Shown in pieces: positions 50,626 to 59,282 of a stretch of 64,000 nucleotides of DNA; within the stretch, counting starts at the first letter, position 1, and every line of letters starts with the position of its first letter. The stretch covers positions 124,001 to 188,000 of the forward strand of contig DAOUDG010000030.1 of NCBI GenBank assembly GCA_034431435.1, written 5' to 3'. A program made the translations under genes and the position numbers. The stretch comes from JAHCIE01 sp034431435. GTDB taxonomy: Bacteria; Chloroflexota; Anaerolineae; Epilineales; JAHCIE01. The notes below the pieces were generated by a model that was not told the DNA's origin, ran no database searches, and worked only from the letters and a program-made list of their open reading frames with translations.

Positions 50626-51558
50626 ATGCGCCGTATTGTTTTCATGGGCACGCCCGACTTCGCCGTGCCCAGTCTCGAAGTATTGTTGAGCCTGCCCGAT
50701 GCGGCGGTGGTAGGCGTCTACACGCAGCCCGACCGACCGGCCGGTCGGGGTGGCCGGGTGCAGTCGTCGCCTGTCAAGCGAGTGGCGTTGCGCGAGGGCA
50801 TCCCCGTCTATCAGCCGCTCGGCTTCCGCAAGCGTGCGGAGAATGTCGACTTGTTGCGTGACCTGCGCCCCGACCTGCTGGTCGTCGTGGCCTATGGCCT
50901 CATTCTCCCGCCGTCGGTGCTGGCCATTCCGCCGATGGGCAGCCTCAACGTGCATGCCTCGCTGCTGCCGCGCTGGCGCGGGGCTGCGCCCATCACCTTC
51001 GCCTTGCTCGAGGGTGATGCGGTGACGGGCGTGACCATCATGCTGATGGATGAGGGAATGGATACGGGGCCGATACTGACACTGGCCCAGGAGCCAGTTC
51101 GCGCCGACGATACAACGGCCAGCCTGAGTGAGCGTCTGGCGCGCCTGGGCGCGGCGACGCTGTGGGAGACGCTGCCGCGTTGGGCGTCGGGTCAGCTCAC
51201 GCCTACCCCGCAGCCGGAGGTGGGTGTAACCTATACGCGCCTGGTGAGGAAGGAGGACGGCCGCATTGACTGGTCACACCCGGCGGCCGCCATCGAGCGA
51301 GCTGTGCGCGCCTACCAGCCCTGGCCGACGGCTTTCACCCTCTGGAAGGGCGAGCCGCTCAAGGTGCTCAAGGCGACGGCGCTGCCGGGCGCGGGCGCGC
51401 CGGGGACTGTGGTCGCCGCGCCGGGCGGGGTAGCTGTCACGACCGGGGAGGGGCTGCTACGACTGGACGAGGTGCAACCGGCCGGGCGGCGGCCCATGCC
51501 GGGCAAGGCGTTTGTGAATGGCGCGCCCGGTTTCGTGGGCGCGACACTGTCGGAGTAA
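50626..51558 (+). CDS. fmt: Methionyl-tRNA formyltransferase
   Basis: A 310-residue enzyme that formylates initiator Met-tRNA, the usual length. ATG 50626 has AGGAGGAACC before it; the frame start at 50599 lies on the promoter. RIVFMGTPDFAVPSLEVLL opens the formyltransferase domain, LNVHASLLPRWRGAAPITFALLEGD holds the catalytic Asn/His region and GVTIMLMDEGMDTGPI the Asp. The C-terminal OB-like domain begins near GRIDWSHPAAAIERAVRAYQPWP. No def gene is adjacent; a PIG-L gene follows after 42 bases. Confidence 0.97.
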   Translation: MRRIVFMGTPDFAVPSLEVLLSLPDAAVVGVYTQPDRPAGRGGRVQSSPVKRVALREGIPVYQPLGFRKRAENVDLLRDLRPDLLVVVAYGLILPPSVLAIPPMGSLNVHASLLPRWRGAAPITFALLEGDAVTGVTIMLMDEGMDTGPILTLAQEPVRADDTTASLSERLARLGAATLWETLPRWASGQLTPTPQPEVGVTYTRLVRKEDGRIDWSHPAAAIERAVRAYQPWPTAFTLWKGEPLKVLKATALPGAGAPGTVVAAPGGVAVTTGEGLLRLDEVQPAGRRPMPGKAFVNGAPGFVGATLSE

Positions 51559-51600
51559 GAGAGACGGACAAGAGCCAGAGGACACTATCACGGAGGCTAC

Positions 51601-52299
51601 ATGTGGGATGACGTCAGGCGCGCGCTGGTTGTGGCTGCCCACCCCGACGATCTGGAGACCATCATGGGTGGTACGACCGCCATGCTCACCGACCGGGGGG
51701 TGGAAATCATTGAGGTCGTGCTGACCAGTGGCGACATCGGCGCCAGCGGCGAGATTCCCCACGGCGTCACCCGCGGCACCCTGGCGGCCGTGCGCGAGGA
51801 GGAGACCCGTGCCGCCGCCGCCGACCTCGGCGTACGCGACGTGGTCTTCCTGCATCGCCCCGACGGCGAGGTCGTTGCCGATCTGCATTTACGCGCCGAT
51901 ATCGCCCGCCTCTACCGCCACTACCAGCCCGACAGCGTATTCACCTTCGACCCCTGGTGGCCCGGTCAGGCCCACCCCGACCACGCCGCCGCCGGCCGCG
52001 CCGCCCTCGATGCCTACATGCCGTCGAAGATGCCCCTGTATCACCCCGAACAGCTACGCGACGGCGTGACCGTCGCGCAGATCAAGCATGTGTTCCTCTT
52101 TGGCGGCACGACTCGCGAGGACTTCGTGGTCGATGTGACGCCCTATTGGGACCGCAAGGTCCAGGCCACCCTGCGCCACCGCTCGCAGTTTCCCGACCCC
52201 GAGCAACCCCTGGAATGGCTGCGCAAGTGGAGCGGCGAGGCAGGCGCGCGTATCGGCGTCCCGTATGGCGAGACCTTTGCCCGCATGGACGTGTGGTAG
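51601..52299 (+). CDS. PIG-L family deacetylase
   Basis: A 232-residue zinc-dependent N-deacetylase. VVAAHPDDLETIMGGT is the N-terminal zinc motif (HPDD) and GQAHPDHAAAGRAAL holds the last zinc His. Relatives remove acetyl groups from GlcNAc-linked thiols (MshB, BshB) or other glycans; the family member here cannot be fixed. GGAGG precedes the ATG. It is 42 bases after fmt and may be in the same transcript. It converges with the recombinase-like gene. Confidence 0.92.
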   Translation: MWDDVRRALVVAAHPDDLETIMGGTTAMLTDRGVEIIEVVLTSGDIGASGEIPHGVTRGTLAAVREEETRAAAADLGVRDVVFLHRPDGEVVADLHLRADIARLYRHYQPDSVFTFDPWWPGQAHPDHAAAGRAALDAYMPSKMPLYHPEQLRDGVTVAQIKHVFLFGGTTREDFVVDVTPYWDRKVQATLRHRSQFPDPEQPLEWLRKWSGEAGARIGVPYGETFARMDVW

Positions 52300-52337
52300 G
52301 CGAAGGCTGAGACCTGCTAGAGCGCAACTCGGCCCGT

Positions 52338-53294
52338 CTACAGCGCCGGTTCGGCCAACCGCCGTAGCTTCTCGCCGGTATCGGCCCAGGTGATGTGGGA
52401 CAGGCCCAGCTTCTGCCGTAGCACATCCGGGGCCATCCCTGCTCGATAGTCGCGTACCGCGGCCGTCATGCGCAGCATTTCGAACGACACATCAGGCAGG
52501 TTCGCGCGCTGCGCCAGATCCGTCAGCACGTATTCCAGGTTGCGCGCCGTGCACTCGAACAGCCGCAGGCGAGGCGCGTACTGGGCACGGAAGGCCGTGA
52601 GGGATGTCACGATGTCGGGCGGGAGGCGCAGCTTGCGCTCCTTGTGGCTCTGGCGTGGGTTGGCATAGCGGATATAGAGCGTCGGCCCGTCGGTCGCCCT
52701 GAGGTCCAGGTGCTCGAGGGCGATCGCCATGCACTCGCTCTTCTTGATGCCCGTCGCCAGCAGCAATGACAGGAGCAGGTAGGGGCGCGCATCGGGTTTT
52801 TCTGGCTGGTCCCGCAATGCTCTGGCGGCCCTCAGCAGGGCTGCTACCTGATCATCGTAGAGGATGTCGGGCAGGCGGCTGGGCACAGGCTGATGAATGA
52901 GCGCGGCCGCCGGATCCTCCCGCGTCACCCCCACATCCGCCAGCCACTTGAAGAATACCTTCAACGTCGTCATGCGCCGTGCGTAGGACTTGGCATTGCA
53001 CGGCATGTCACGCTCGTGCTGAAGCCAGTGCAGGAAGTCGTCGAGGCGCTGCGTGCCGATACGCCGCACCGGCGTACCCCCGCCGAGGTACTGCGCCAAC
53101 AGGTGCAGATCGCTGCGGAAGGCCTTGACGGTGTTCGGGCTGAAGCCCTGGCGCAGCATGTGCTCCTGAAACGCCCCCGCCGCCGCCGCGAGCGACGGAT
53201 TCTGGCCCAGGTCCGGCAGGGTGACAATGGGCGCGGGCAGGTCAGGGGCGCGGCCCGGCGTGGGAAACAGGGGCAACTGTTCTGGACGTGGCAC
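52338..53294 (-). CDS. Tyrosine-recombinase-like protein lacking the catalytic residues
   Basis: A 318-residue protein starting at GTG 53294 with AGGAGA in front (the frame opens at 53309). Residues about 35-130 are a SAM-like core-binding domain (EHMLRQGFSPNTVKAFRSDLHLLAQYL). The rest follows the phage-integrase fold: LLATGIKKSECMAI has Lys where catalytic Arg I belongs, SHKERKLRLP keeps the Lys, SFEMLRMTAAV has Glu for His with Arg kept, and LGLSHITWADTGEKL has Leu for His/Trp and Gly where the nucleophile Tyr should be. The frame is intact, so a non-catalytic DNA-binding role is likely. Confidence 0.85.
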   Translation of the reverse strand: MPRPEQLPLFPTPGRAPDLPAPIVTLPDLGQNPSLAAAAGAFQEHMLRQGFSPNTVKAFRSDLHLLAQYLGGGTPVRRIGTQRLDDFLHWLQHERDMPCNAKSYARRMTTLKVFFKWLADVGVTREDPAAALIHQPVPSRLPDILYDDQVAALLRAARALRDQPEKPDARPYLLLSLLLATGIKKSECMAIALEHLDLRATDGPTLYIRYANPRQSHKERKLRLPPDIVTSLTAFRAQYAPRLRLFECTARNLEYVLTDLAQRANLPDVSFEMLRMTAAVRDYRAGMAPDVLRQKLGLSHITWADTGEKLRRLAEPAL

Positions 53295-53345
53295 GCACTC
53301 TCCTATCACTATATCTAGGGTCTTACCACGTCCAGCGTACCACAG

Positions 53346-55277
53346 CTAGTGCCGCGTGTCAATACCCTGCGCGCCCCCGCGCAGGAGTAAGGGTAGATTC
53401 TGGCGCGAGAGGAGCGGAATCCCACGCGCCAGCGTCCCGTACGCACCTACCGCGGTTGCCTCGGCGCCAGGCCCGGCCGCCACGGCGTATAGGGTATCCC
53501 GCGAAACGGCTGGCAGGCGTAGCCACGCTCCATCCCGATATTCGAGCAGCGCGCCGTTGGCCCCCACCGCCCAGGCCCGGTCGGGCGACTCGGCGTAGAC
53601 GCCGAACAGGGTTTCCGCAAACTGGGGGTCGTTCGCTGGACCGTCCGACACCTGCCATTGGCCCTCAACCAGGCGGAGGATGACGCCATTCGTCCCCACC
53701 GCCCAGCCCGTGGCGCCCACCAGGCTGACGCTGTAGAGCGGCTGTCCGGTCGGGCTGGGTGCGCGCCGCCATTCGCCACCTTCGAGTCGCAGGATAGCCG
53801 CGCTGCCGTCGGCCTGTCGCTCGCCCACCGCCCAGCCATCGTTGCCCCTCAGCGCCACCGCGTACAGGTTGACGCTGACCGTTGGCGTGATCACCGACCA
53901 GGCGCTATCGCTCAGGCGTAATAGTGTTCCTGCGTTGCCGACTGCCCAGCCTGTGTCAGGGGCGGTAAGCGCCACGCCATTGAGTGTCACGGGGAGGGGT
54001 GTGGCCGCCGCCTGCCATGTTCCCTGACTCAGCCGCAGAATCGTGCCCGCGCTGCCCACGGCCCAGCCGCCGCCGCCCGTCAGCGCCACCGCATTGAGAG
54101 TCAGGCTCGATGGGCGCGGCGAGATGGTCCAGGCGGTACCCTCTTGCTTGAGAATCACGCCACCCGCGCCCACCGCCCAACCCGTCGCGCCGTCATAGGC
54201 GATGGCGCGCAGATTGTTGTTCGCCTCAAGGCCGATGGCATTCCATGCGCTGCCGCCCAGGCGGAGCATCACTCCGGCGTACCCGACAGCCCACCCGCCG
54301 TTGCCCACAGCGTCGACAGCCAGCGGCTCGACACTGGCCGCACCAGGGGCCGGGAACCACACCCCGTCCACGTAGCGCAGGTAGGTGGCCGCTGGGCCAT
54401 ACTGGCCATAGCGCCAGCCCACCGCCCACCCGTCGCGCCGACTCAGCATGCTGATCCCGGTCATGGGAGCCGCGCTGACTGACTGCAGACGCCAGCCGGT
54501 GGCCGACGTGTAGTGGGCAATTGCGCCGCGAAAGTCGCCATTCGCCACATCGTAGTATTCGCCCACGGCCCACCCTTCGTCCGCACTCACGAAGTGGAGC
54601 GCTGTATAGTTGACCTGCTGCCCAAATACGGTGGGCATCACGACGGGCGTCCATACATCGTTGACCAGATGCGCCGCTTCCGATGTGGTGGACAGCTCCT
54701 CGCGTTGGCCCCCGACTGCCCATGCCTCGCGCGACCCAACCATTTGCATCGCTCTCAGGTCCTTGTTGACGACCCGCCCCTGCCATACCCATCGACCATC
54801 CAGCCAGTGAAAGGCGACTCCGCGCTCACCGACCATCCACAGGTTATCGGCCCAGCCGGAGATGGCGCGCGGCGCATTCGGGCTGCCGGGCGGCAGCTCG
54901 CCGGTTGGCGCAAAGGGCGTCGGTGTCCAGGTCGCTCCATTCCAGTACAGGGCCACGCGGTTACCGCCATACCCCCCGACGGCCCACCCGCTGCTGGGCG
55001 ATGCGAACCACACGCCAAACAGGTCTAGCTTCGTCGGGCTTGGCGCGGTAGACCAGCCAGCCTCGTTCAGCCTCAGAATCGTTCCCGCCGTCCCGACCGC
55101 CCAACCCTCGCCAGTCGAGGTCAGCGCCACATCGTGCAGCGTCTGACATGTGACATAGAAGCAGCGCCACAACATGGGTGGCGCATCGGATTGGGTGCGG
55201 CCCACATCGGGGCGGGCGACGAGGGCAAGGGCCAGGAGTGCAACAGCCAGGGTCAGACCGAGAGAAACACGGCGCAT
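53346..55277 (-). CDS. Exported YCF48/BNR-type beta-propeller protein
   Basis: A 643-residue protein starting at ATG 55277 with GGAGG upstream, followed by a signal peptide (GLTLAVALLALALVARP). The rest is 12 repeats with a G/A-WAVG core (GWAVGTAGTILRL, GWAVGSAGTILRL, AWAVGANGALLEY) spaced about 40 residues, as in YCF48/HCF136-like and BNR propellers. In plants and cyanobacteria HCF136 helps assemble photosystem II; many unrelated bacteria carry secreted relatives of unknown function. The C-terminal 15 residues are Arg/Gln/Leu-rich, with no anchor visible. Confidence 0.9.
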   Translation of the reverse strand: MRRVSLGLTLAVALLALALVARPDVGRTQSDAPPMLWRCFYVTCQTLHDVALTSTGEGWAVGTAGTILRLNEAGWSTAPSPTKLDLFGVWFASPSSGWAVGGYGGNRVALYWNGATWTPTPFAPTGELPPGSPNAPRAISGWADNLWMVGERGVAFHWLDGRWVWQGRVVNKDLRAMQMVGSREAWAVGGQREELSTTSEAAHLVNDVWTPVVMPTVFGQQVNYTALHFVSADEGWAVGEYYDVANGDFRGAIAHYTSATGWRLQSVSAAPMTGISMLSRRDGWAVGWRYGQYGPAATYLRYVDGVWFPAPGAASVEPLAVDAVGNGGWAVGYAGVMLRLGGSAWNAIGLEANNNLRAIAYDGATGWAVGAGGVILKQEGTAWTISPRPSSLTLNAVALTGGGGWAVGSAGTILRLSQGTWQAAATPLPVTLNGVALTAPDTGWAVGNAGTLLRLSDSAWSVITPTVSVNLYAVALRGNDGWAVGERQADGSAAILRLEGGEWRRAPSPTGQPLYSVSLVGATGWAVGTNGVILRLVEGQWQVSDGPANDPQFAETLFGVYAESPDRAWAVGANGALLEYRDGAWLRLPAVSRDTLYAVAAGPGAEATAVGAYGTLARGIPLLSRQNLPLLLRGGAQGIDTRH

Positions 55278-55355
55278 GGAGACCTCCGGGGGGCGCGGAG
55301 CGCGGCAATTCTGTATGTATAACGGTCGCACGCGGAACAGCGTCACGCTCCAGAC

Positions 55356-55384
55356 TTGCCTGCGCCAACAGGGCCTGCTATAGT
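55356..55384 (+). promoter_or_regulatory. Promoter of comF
   Basis: TTGCCT at 55356-55361 and TATAGT at 55379-55384 with 17 bp spacing, 46 bases before the comF ATG. Confidence 0.7.
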
Positions 55385-55430
55385 GGGGCTGACGACGTTC
55401 GCTCCCCCCGGCCGGCGTCGCGAGGCTTGT

Positions 55431-56132
55431 ATGTCCTTTGTGGCTGACTGGCTTCACCGCGCGCCCGCTGCGCTTCTCGATACTCTGCTCCCCAGCCACT
55501 GCGCGGGCTGTGGTTGCGGTGGTTCCCTCTTGTGCGACAATTGCCGGCGCCAGATCGTGCCCCTGGCGCAGCCAGCCTGCCCCATCTGCCTGGCCCCTAC
55601 GCATGACGGCTTGCCCTGTACCGAGTGCCGCGCCGACCGACCGCCACTGGCTGGCCTACGCGCTGTGGGTCGCCATGTGGACCCCCTGCGGCAGGCCATC
55701 CACCACTTCAAATACGATGGCTGGCACACCCTGGCCACGCCGCTGGCCACGCTATTGGTCCCTGTCCTGGGCGACGCGCCGAGACCAACGCGCGTCATCG
55801 CCGTTCCCAGCCACCCGCTCCGCCTGAGCGAGCGCGGCTACGACCATGCGGAGCTGCTAGCCCGTCAGGTAGCCGCCCACCTCAACGTCCCGCTGGACAC
55901 TCGAACCGCATTCCGCATCCGAGCGACGGCCCACCAGGCGCGGCAGAATACGGCTGTCGAGCGGCGCACCAATGTTGCCGGGGCCTTCCTGGCCCAGCCT
56001 CTGCCGCCGGGCACGACCGTTCTGCTCGTCGACGATGTATACACCTCCGGTTCCACGATGCAGGAATGCGCGCACGCCTTGCTCCAGGCGGGCGCCGACG
56101 TCGTGTGGGGCGTCAGCCTGAGCCGCGCGTGA
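55431..56132 (+). CDS. comF: ComF family phosphoribosyltransferase-like protein
   Basis: A 233-residue protein starting at ATG 55431; the frame opens earlier but that stretch is the promoter. An N-terminal double zinc finger (CAGCGCGGSLLCDNC and CPICLAP) leads to the PRTase domain with VIAVPSHPLRLSERGYDHAELLA and the PRPP loop TVLLVDDVYTSGSTMQEC. ComF is needed for DNA uptake in competent bacteria, though related proteins occur in non-competent ones. No other competence gene is in the window. Confidence 0.93.
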   Translation: MSFVADWLHRAPAALLDTLLPSHCAGCGCGGSLLCDNCRRQIVPLAQPACPICLAPTHDGLPCTECRADRPPLAGLRAVGRHVDPLRQAIHHFKYDGWHTLATPLATLLVPVLGDAPRPTRVIAVPSHPLRLSERGYDHAELLARQVAAHLNVPLDTRTAFRIRATAHQARQNTAVERRTNVAGAFLAQPLPPGTTVLLVDDVYTSGSTMQECAHALLQAGADVVWGVSLSRA

Positions 56133-56137
56133 GTCTG

Positions 56138-56166
56138 TTGACAGGGCTAGGTCCCCTGTCTATAAT
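56138..56166 (+). promoter_or_regulatory. Consensus sigma70-type promoter of hpf
   Basis: Perfect TTGACA (56138-56143) and perfect TATAAT (56161-56166) with 17 bp spacing, 55 bases before the ATG. The best promoter in the window. Confidence 0.9.
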
Positions 56167-56220
56167 GTCGGGTATCCCGCTTCGCCGCAGTTCCGTTCCT
56201 TCATCGCTGAAGGAGGCTAG

Positions 56221-56781
56221 ATGGAAATCCGAATATCCAGTCGTCAGGGCGACGTGTCTGAGACTCTGCGGCAGTACATTGAGAAGAAGTTGGTCAAGTT
56301 CGATCGCTTTCTGCCCAACGCGCAGTCCATTGCGGTAGACATGTCCACTCAGGCCACGAAGAGCCAGGGAGAATTGAACGTCGCACAAGCGACCATGCGC
56401 CTCGACCGGGAGGTGCTCCGCGCTGAGGTGAAAGCGCCCGACGCCTTCGAGGCGGTCGATCAGATGCTGGCCAAGCTCCAGCGGCAGGTGGAGCGTTACA
56501 AGGGTAAGCGCCAGGACCGCTGGCGCGGGCGAGGCGCGCCTGTCGTGGGGGATGCGGCGGTCGCTGCCCTGGCTGAGGAGGAGCTAGAGGACGAAGAGAT
56601 GCCCGTGGTGCGCCGCAAGCGCTTCGCGGTGTACCCGATGAGCGAGACCGAAGCTGTGGAGCAGATGGAACTCCTGGGTCACGACTTCTACCTCTATCAG
56701 AACGCGACATCTGGCCGCGTCAATCTCGTCTACCGCCGCAAGGGCGGTGGCTACGGCGTCCTGGAGCCTGAAGTCGCGTAG
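56221..56781 (+). CDS. hpf: Ribosome hibernation promoting factor, long form
   Basis: A 186-residue HPF. The S30AE domain (residues 1-110) has EIRISSRQGDVSETLRQYIEKKL and NVAQATMRLDREVLRAEVKAPD; the C-terminal dimerisation domain is RRKRFAVYPMSETEAVEQMELLGHDFYLYQN. The long form ties 70S ribosomes into inactive 100S dimers in starvation. AAGGAGG precedes ATG 56221. The strong consensus promoter suggests constitutive high transcription, so control may lie elsewhere. Confidence 0.96.
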   Translation: MEIRISSRQGDVSETLRQYIEKKLVKFDRFLPNAQSIAVDMSTQATKSQGELNVAQATMRLDREVLRAEVKAPDAFEAVDQMLAKLQRQVERYKGKRQDRWRGRGAPVVGDAAVAALAEEELEDEEMPVVRRKRFAVYPMSETEAVEQMELLGHDFYLYQNATSGRVNLVYRRKGGGYGVLEPEVA

Positions 56782-56867
56782 CGCGCCCAACTTGAACGTA
56801 GGACCATGACCGTCCGTCTCGCCGCTGCGTCTCGCGCGCGAGACGACGGTTCATGTCAGGAGGGTTC

Positions 56868-57440
56868 GTGGCCGAGCGGAGCTATGACTCGACGCCCGCC
56901 GCGGTCGATGCCCACATCCCACTCGACTCACCGCCGGGCGACTCTCCCCATTCCGGCGTCGTGACGCAGGCTCTGGCGCTCCTGGAGGCCGCCCTCGATG
57001 TCTTGGCGGGCGCTACGTTGCCCCCTGCCTCACAGACGGCCCTCGCGCAGGCCTCGGCGGCTGCCCTCGATCTGCGGCGCGGGCTAGGCCTGCTCCCGCC
57101 ACCCGCCGCTGCGACGCCCGCCGGCCCCGCTGATCATATCCTGGTGGTGGGCAGCCTGCGCCTCGACACGACCATGCAGCGGCTGACCCTCGCCGATCGC
57201 CCCGTCAAGCTGACGCCGACTGAGTTTCGGATTGTCCATCAACTCGCCCTGACCCCCGGACGGACGGTTACTCGCGAGCAGTTGCTGACGCAGGTGTGGG
57301 GGCCGGCCTACATCGAGGCGACCGATTACCTGTGGGTTCACCTCAGCCGCCTGCGCCACAAGCTGCGCCTGCCCGACCAGCCCCCTCTGATTGTCACCGA
57401 GCGCGGTCTCGGCTACCGCCTGCGCATCACCAGGCGTTGA
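56868..57440 (+). CDS. Orphan OmpR/PhoB-type winged-helix protein
   Basis: A 190-residue protein. GTG 56868 is favoured over ATG 56853 because AGGAGGG lies directly before it. Residues 1-95 are Ala/Pro-rich with helical segments and no receiver-domain Asp motif. The C-terminal 100 residues are a Trans_reg_C winged helix (LTPTEFRIVHQLALTPGRTVTREQLLTQVWG, VHLSRLRHKLRL, VTERGLGYRL). It resembles response regulators that have lost their phosphorylation domain, so it may bind DNA constitutively. The target is unknown; no sensor kinase is near. Confidence 0.88.
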   Translation: MAERSYDSTPAAVDAHIPLDSPPGDSPHSGVVTQALALLEAALDVLAGATLPPASQTALAQASAAALDLRRGLGLLPPPAAATPAGPADHILVVGSLRLDTTMQRLTLADRPVKLTPTEFRIVHQLALTPGRTVTREQLLTQVWGPAYIEATDYLWVHLSRLRHKLRLPDQPPLIVTERGLGYRLRITRR

Positions 57441-57544
57441 GCACATTCTCGTCATAGCGACGACAGGGGGGCTGAGCATCCAACCGATGCTACCCGCGCC
57501 GTCCCGCCTGCCTCCAGGCACAGCTAAGAATGGCTGCACGCCCA

Positions 57545-57982
57545 TCATACCATGCCGGCCGCGCTCCCGCCCTCCAGCAGCACGCGCAGCGCAGTGGGGA
57601 ACGTCGTTACCCGCCCGGTGCGGTCGGTCACAATGTGGCTGGTCGCGCCTGCAACCAGTGTCTCGTCCGTCGCCTGGCGCACGACCTCGTACTCGAAACG
57701 CAGCCGCCGCGACTTTAGCTCGGCCACTCGGGTGCGAATCACTATCAACTCATCGTATCGGGCAGGGCGCATGAAGCGCGCCTGGACTTCACTGACCACG
57801 AGCAGATAGCCGCTCGCCTCCACGTCGGCATACGACATGCCCTGTTGCCGTAGCCAATCGGAGCGCCCCACCTCGAACCAGATGATGTATGAGGCGTGAT
57901 GCACGATTCCCATCGCGTCGGTCTCGGCGTACCGGACCCTGAGTGGGGTCTCGCTGACGAAGGTGGGCTGAACGTCGCTCAT
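57545..57982 (-). CDS. Acyl-CoA thioesterase, YbgC/4HBT family
   Basis: A 145-residue hotdog-fold thioesterase. VRYAETDAMGIVHHASYIIWFEVGRSDWLR holds the catalytic Asp and the HH-Asn/Ala region of 4-hydroxybenzoyl-CoA thioesterase relatives. It hydrolyses acyl-CoA or acyl-ACP; substrate unknown. Its ATG overlaps the stop of the methyltransferase gene (ATGA), giving coupled translation. Confidence 0.92.
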   Translation of the reverse strand: MSDVQPTFVSETPLRVRYAETDAMGIVHHASYIIWFEVGRSDWLRQQGMSYADVEASGYLLVVSEVQARFMRPARYDELIVIRTRVAELKSRRLRFEYEVVRQATDETLVAGATSHIVTDRTGRVTTFPTALRVLLEGGSAAGMV

Positions 57983-59112
57983 ACGCCGCGCACCTCCAAC
58001 CGATGCCGGAGCGGGGTCGCGCCGTGATCCTCGAACCAGGCCTGACCCTCGGCGACCATGTCGAAGTCCAGATAGTATGCCCCCGGCGTCATGGGGGCGC
58101 GCACGTCAATGGCCAGCGTCGCCACCTGACCTGGCTGTATCGCACTCGGCAGGTCGGCGCGGGCCAGGTCCCAGTCGAGCGTCTCTTCATCCAGGCTGAT
58201 GAGGTGAGCGCCCAGCCGCACCTCGCCGACGCGCGTGTCTGTCTTGCCAACGTTCGGCCAGGACGCAAAGCCCTCGTTCAGTAGCCGCAACTGGTAGGTG
58301 AGCGTCTCGCCGGGTCGCGCTGTATGCGGCCCGTCCATCAGCGTAAGGTGGGCGGCGAAGTACTGCTCCGCCTGATCCCACGCCCCCGTGGCTGCCTTGC
58401 GACAGACGAAGGTCGCGCGGTCGCCCACCTGATGGTACAGTTCCACGCTGGTGAAGCCGACACCGCGCAGCATGGCCCGCGTGGCCTCGACGCTGGGCAC
58501 GAACCAGTTGTAGACCGACTCGGCGGCTTCGGGTGGATTGTCGACATAGAAGAGGGGTTGCAGCGTCGATTGGACATTGCCCATGCTGCGGCCAAAGGCG
58601 GCCGGCGTCTGGTCGGGCGTGAGGACCGCTGTCTCTAGAATCAGCAGCTCGCGGGTCACACTGTACAGCCGTTCCAGGCCGAGCATGATATGTTTCAGGT
58701 GATAGATCAGCCCCAGGGCTAACGTCACGTCGAAGGAGCCTACGGTACGGGGGCTAAGGTCGTACACTGACAGGCGGCGAAACTCCATGCCCTCGTAGCC
58801 CAACGCCCGCCGACAGAAATTGGCCTGGGCTACCTCGCGGCGCCCCATGTCCACCCCAAGCACGCGCTCAGCGCCGCGCCGCTTGGCCTCGAGAGAGTAG
58901 AACCCGCCATTGCAGCCAACGTCGAGGACGCGCTTGCCTGTCAGGTCTGCCGGCAACGCTCCCCGAATCGCGCGCCACGTTGGCAACGGGTGATCCACCG
59001 GCTCACCCGCCACGCTGTTCGTTTTCGTCCACAAGCCCGGCGCCACCTCTACCGCGTGGAACCAGGGCCGGAGCCGCTCAATCCCTGCCGTCATCTCATC
59101 GCGTGTCACCAT
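57979..59112 (-). CDS. SAM-dependent methyltransferase with C-terminal Ig-like domain
   Basis: A 377-residue protein. Residues 1-230 are a class I methyltransferase: RVLDVGCNGGFYSLEAKRRGAERVLGVD is motif I, with GLIYHLKHIMLGLERLYSV following, most like CmoB and DUF1698-type enzymes (tRNA wobble-uridine modification) and their small-molecule relatives. Residues 260-377 form a beta domain (GETLTYQLRLLNEGFASWPN, ATLAIDVRAPMTPGAYYLDFDMVAEG) of the Ig-like/NBR1-like type, unusual for CmoB. ATG 59112 is plausible. Likely substrate: a carbohydrate or tRNA; not decided. Confidence 0.85.
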   Translation of the reverse strand: MVTRDEMTAGIERLRPWFHAVEVAPGLWTKTNSVAGEPVDHPLPTWRAIRGALPADLTGKRVLDVGCNGGFYSLEAKRRGAERVLGVDMGRREVAQANFCRRALGYEGMEFRRLSVYDLSPRTVGSFDVTLALGLIYHLKHIMLGLERLYSVTRELLILETAVLTPDQTPAAFGRSMGNVQSTLQPLFYVDNPPEAAESVYNWFVPSVEATRAMLRGVGFTSVELYHQVGDRATFVCRKAATGAWDQAEQYFAAHLTLMDGPHTARPGETLTYQLRLLNEGFASWPNVGKTDTRVGEVRLGAHLISLDEETLDWDLARADLPSAIQPGQVATLAIDVRAPMTPGAYYLDFDMVAEGQAWFEDHGATPLRHRLEVRGV

Positions 59113-59163
59113 GCCTCCTCGACTGAGTCCGGCACTGCGCTGACCACGGCAGGCCGTAGGTCA

Positions 59164-59169
59164 ATTATA
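59164..59169 (-). promoter_or_regulatory. -10 element of the methyltransferase gene
   Basis: TATAAT on the minus strand at 59169-59164, 51 bases before the ATG; no clear -35. Confidence 0.35.
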
Positions 59170-59216
59170 CTCGCCTGCCAGTGGCAGCGCCGCCTGGCGC
59201 GCCATCGTCGCTGGCT

Positions 59217-59245
59217 TTGACCTGACCCCACTCCTAGACTAGAAT
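59217..59245 (+). promoter_or_regulatory. Promoter of recG
   Basis: TTGACC at 59217-59222 and TAGAAT at 59240-59245 with 17 bp spacing, 37 bases before the ATG; AAGGAA as Shine-Dalgarno. Confidence 0.75.
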
Positions 59246-59282
59246 CAAGCTGTCAGAACGTTGGTGGACAGAAGGAAACGTC

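Noticed and set aside
53301..53313. TATAGT on the minus strand as promoter of the recombinase-like gene
   Set aside because: It would leave almost no leader before the GTG and its Shine-Dalgarno, and has no -35.
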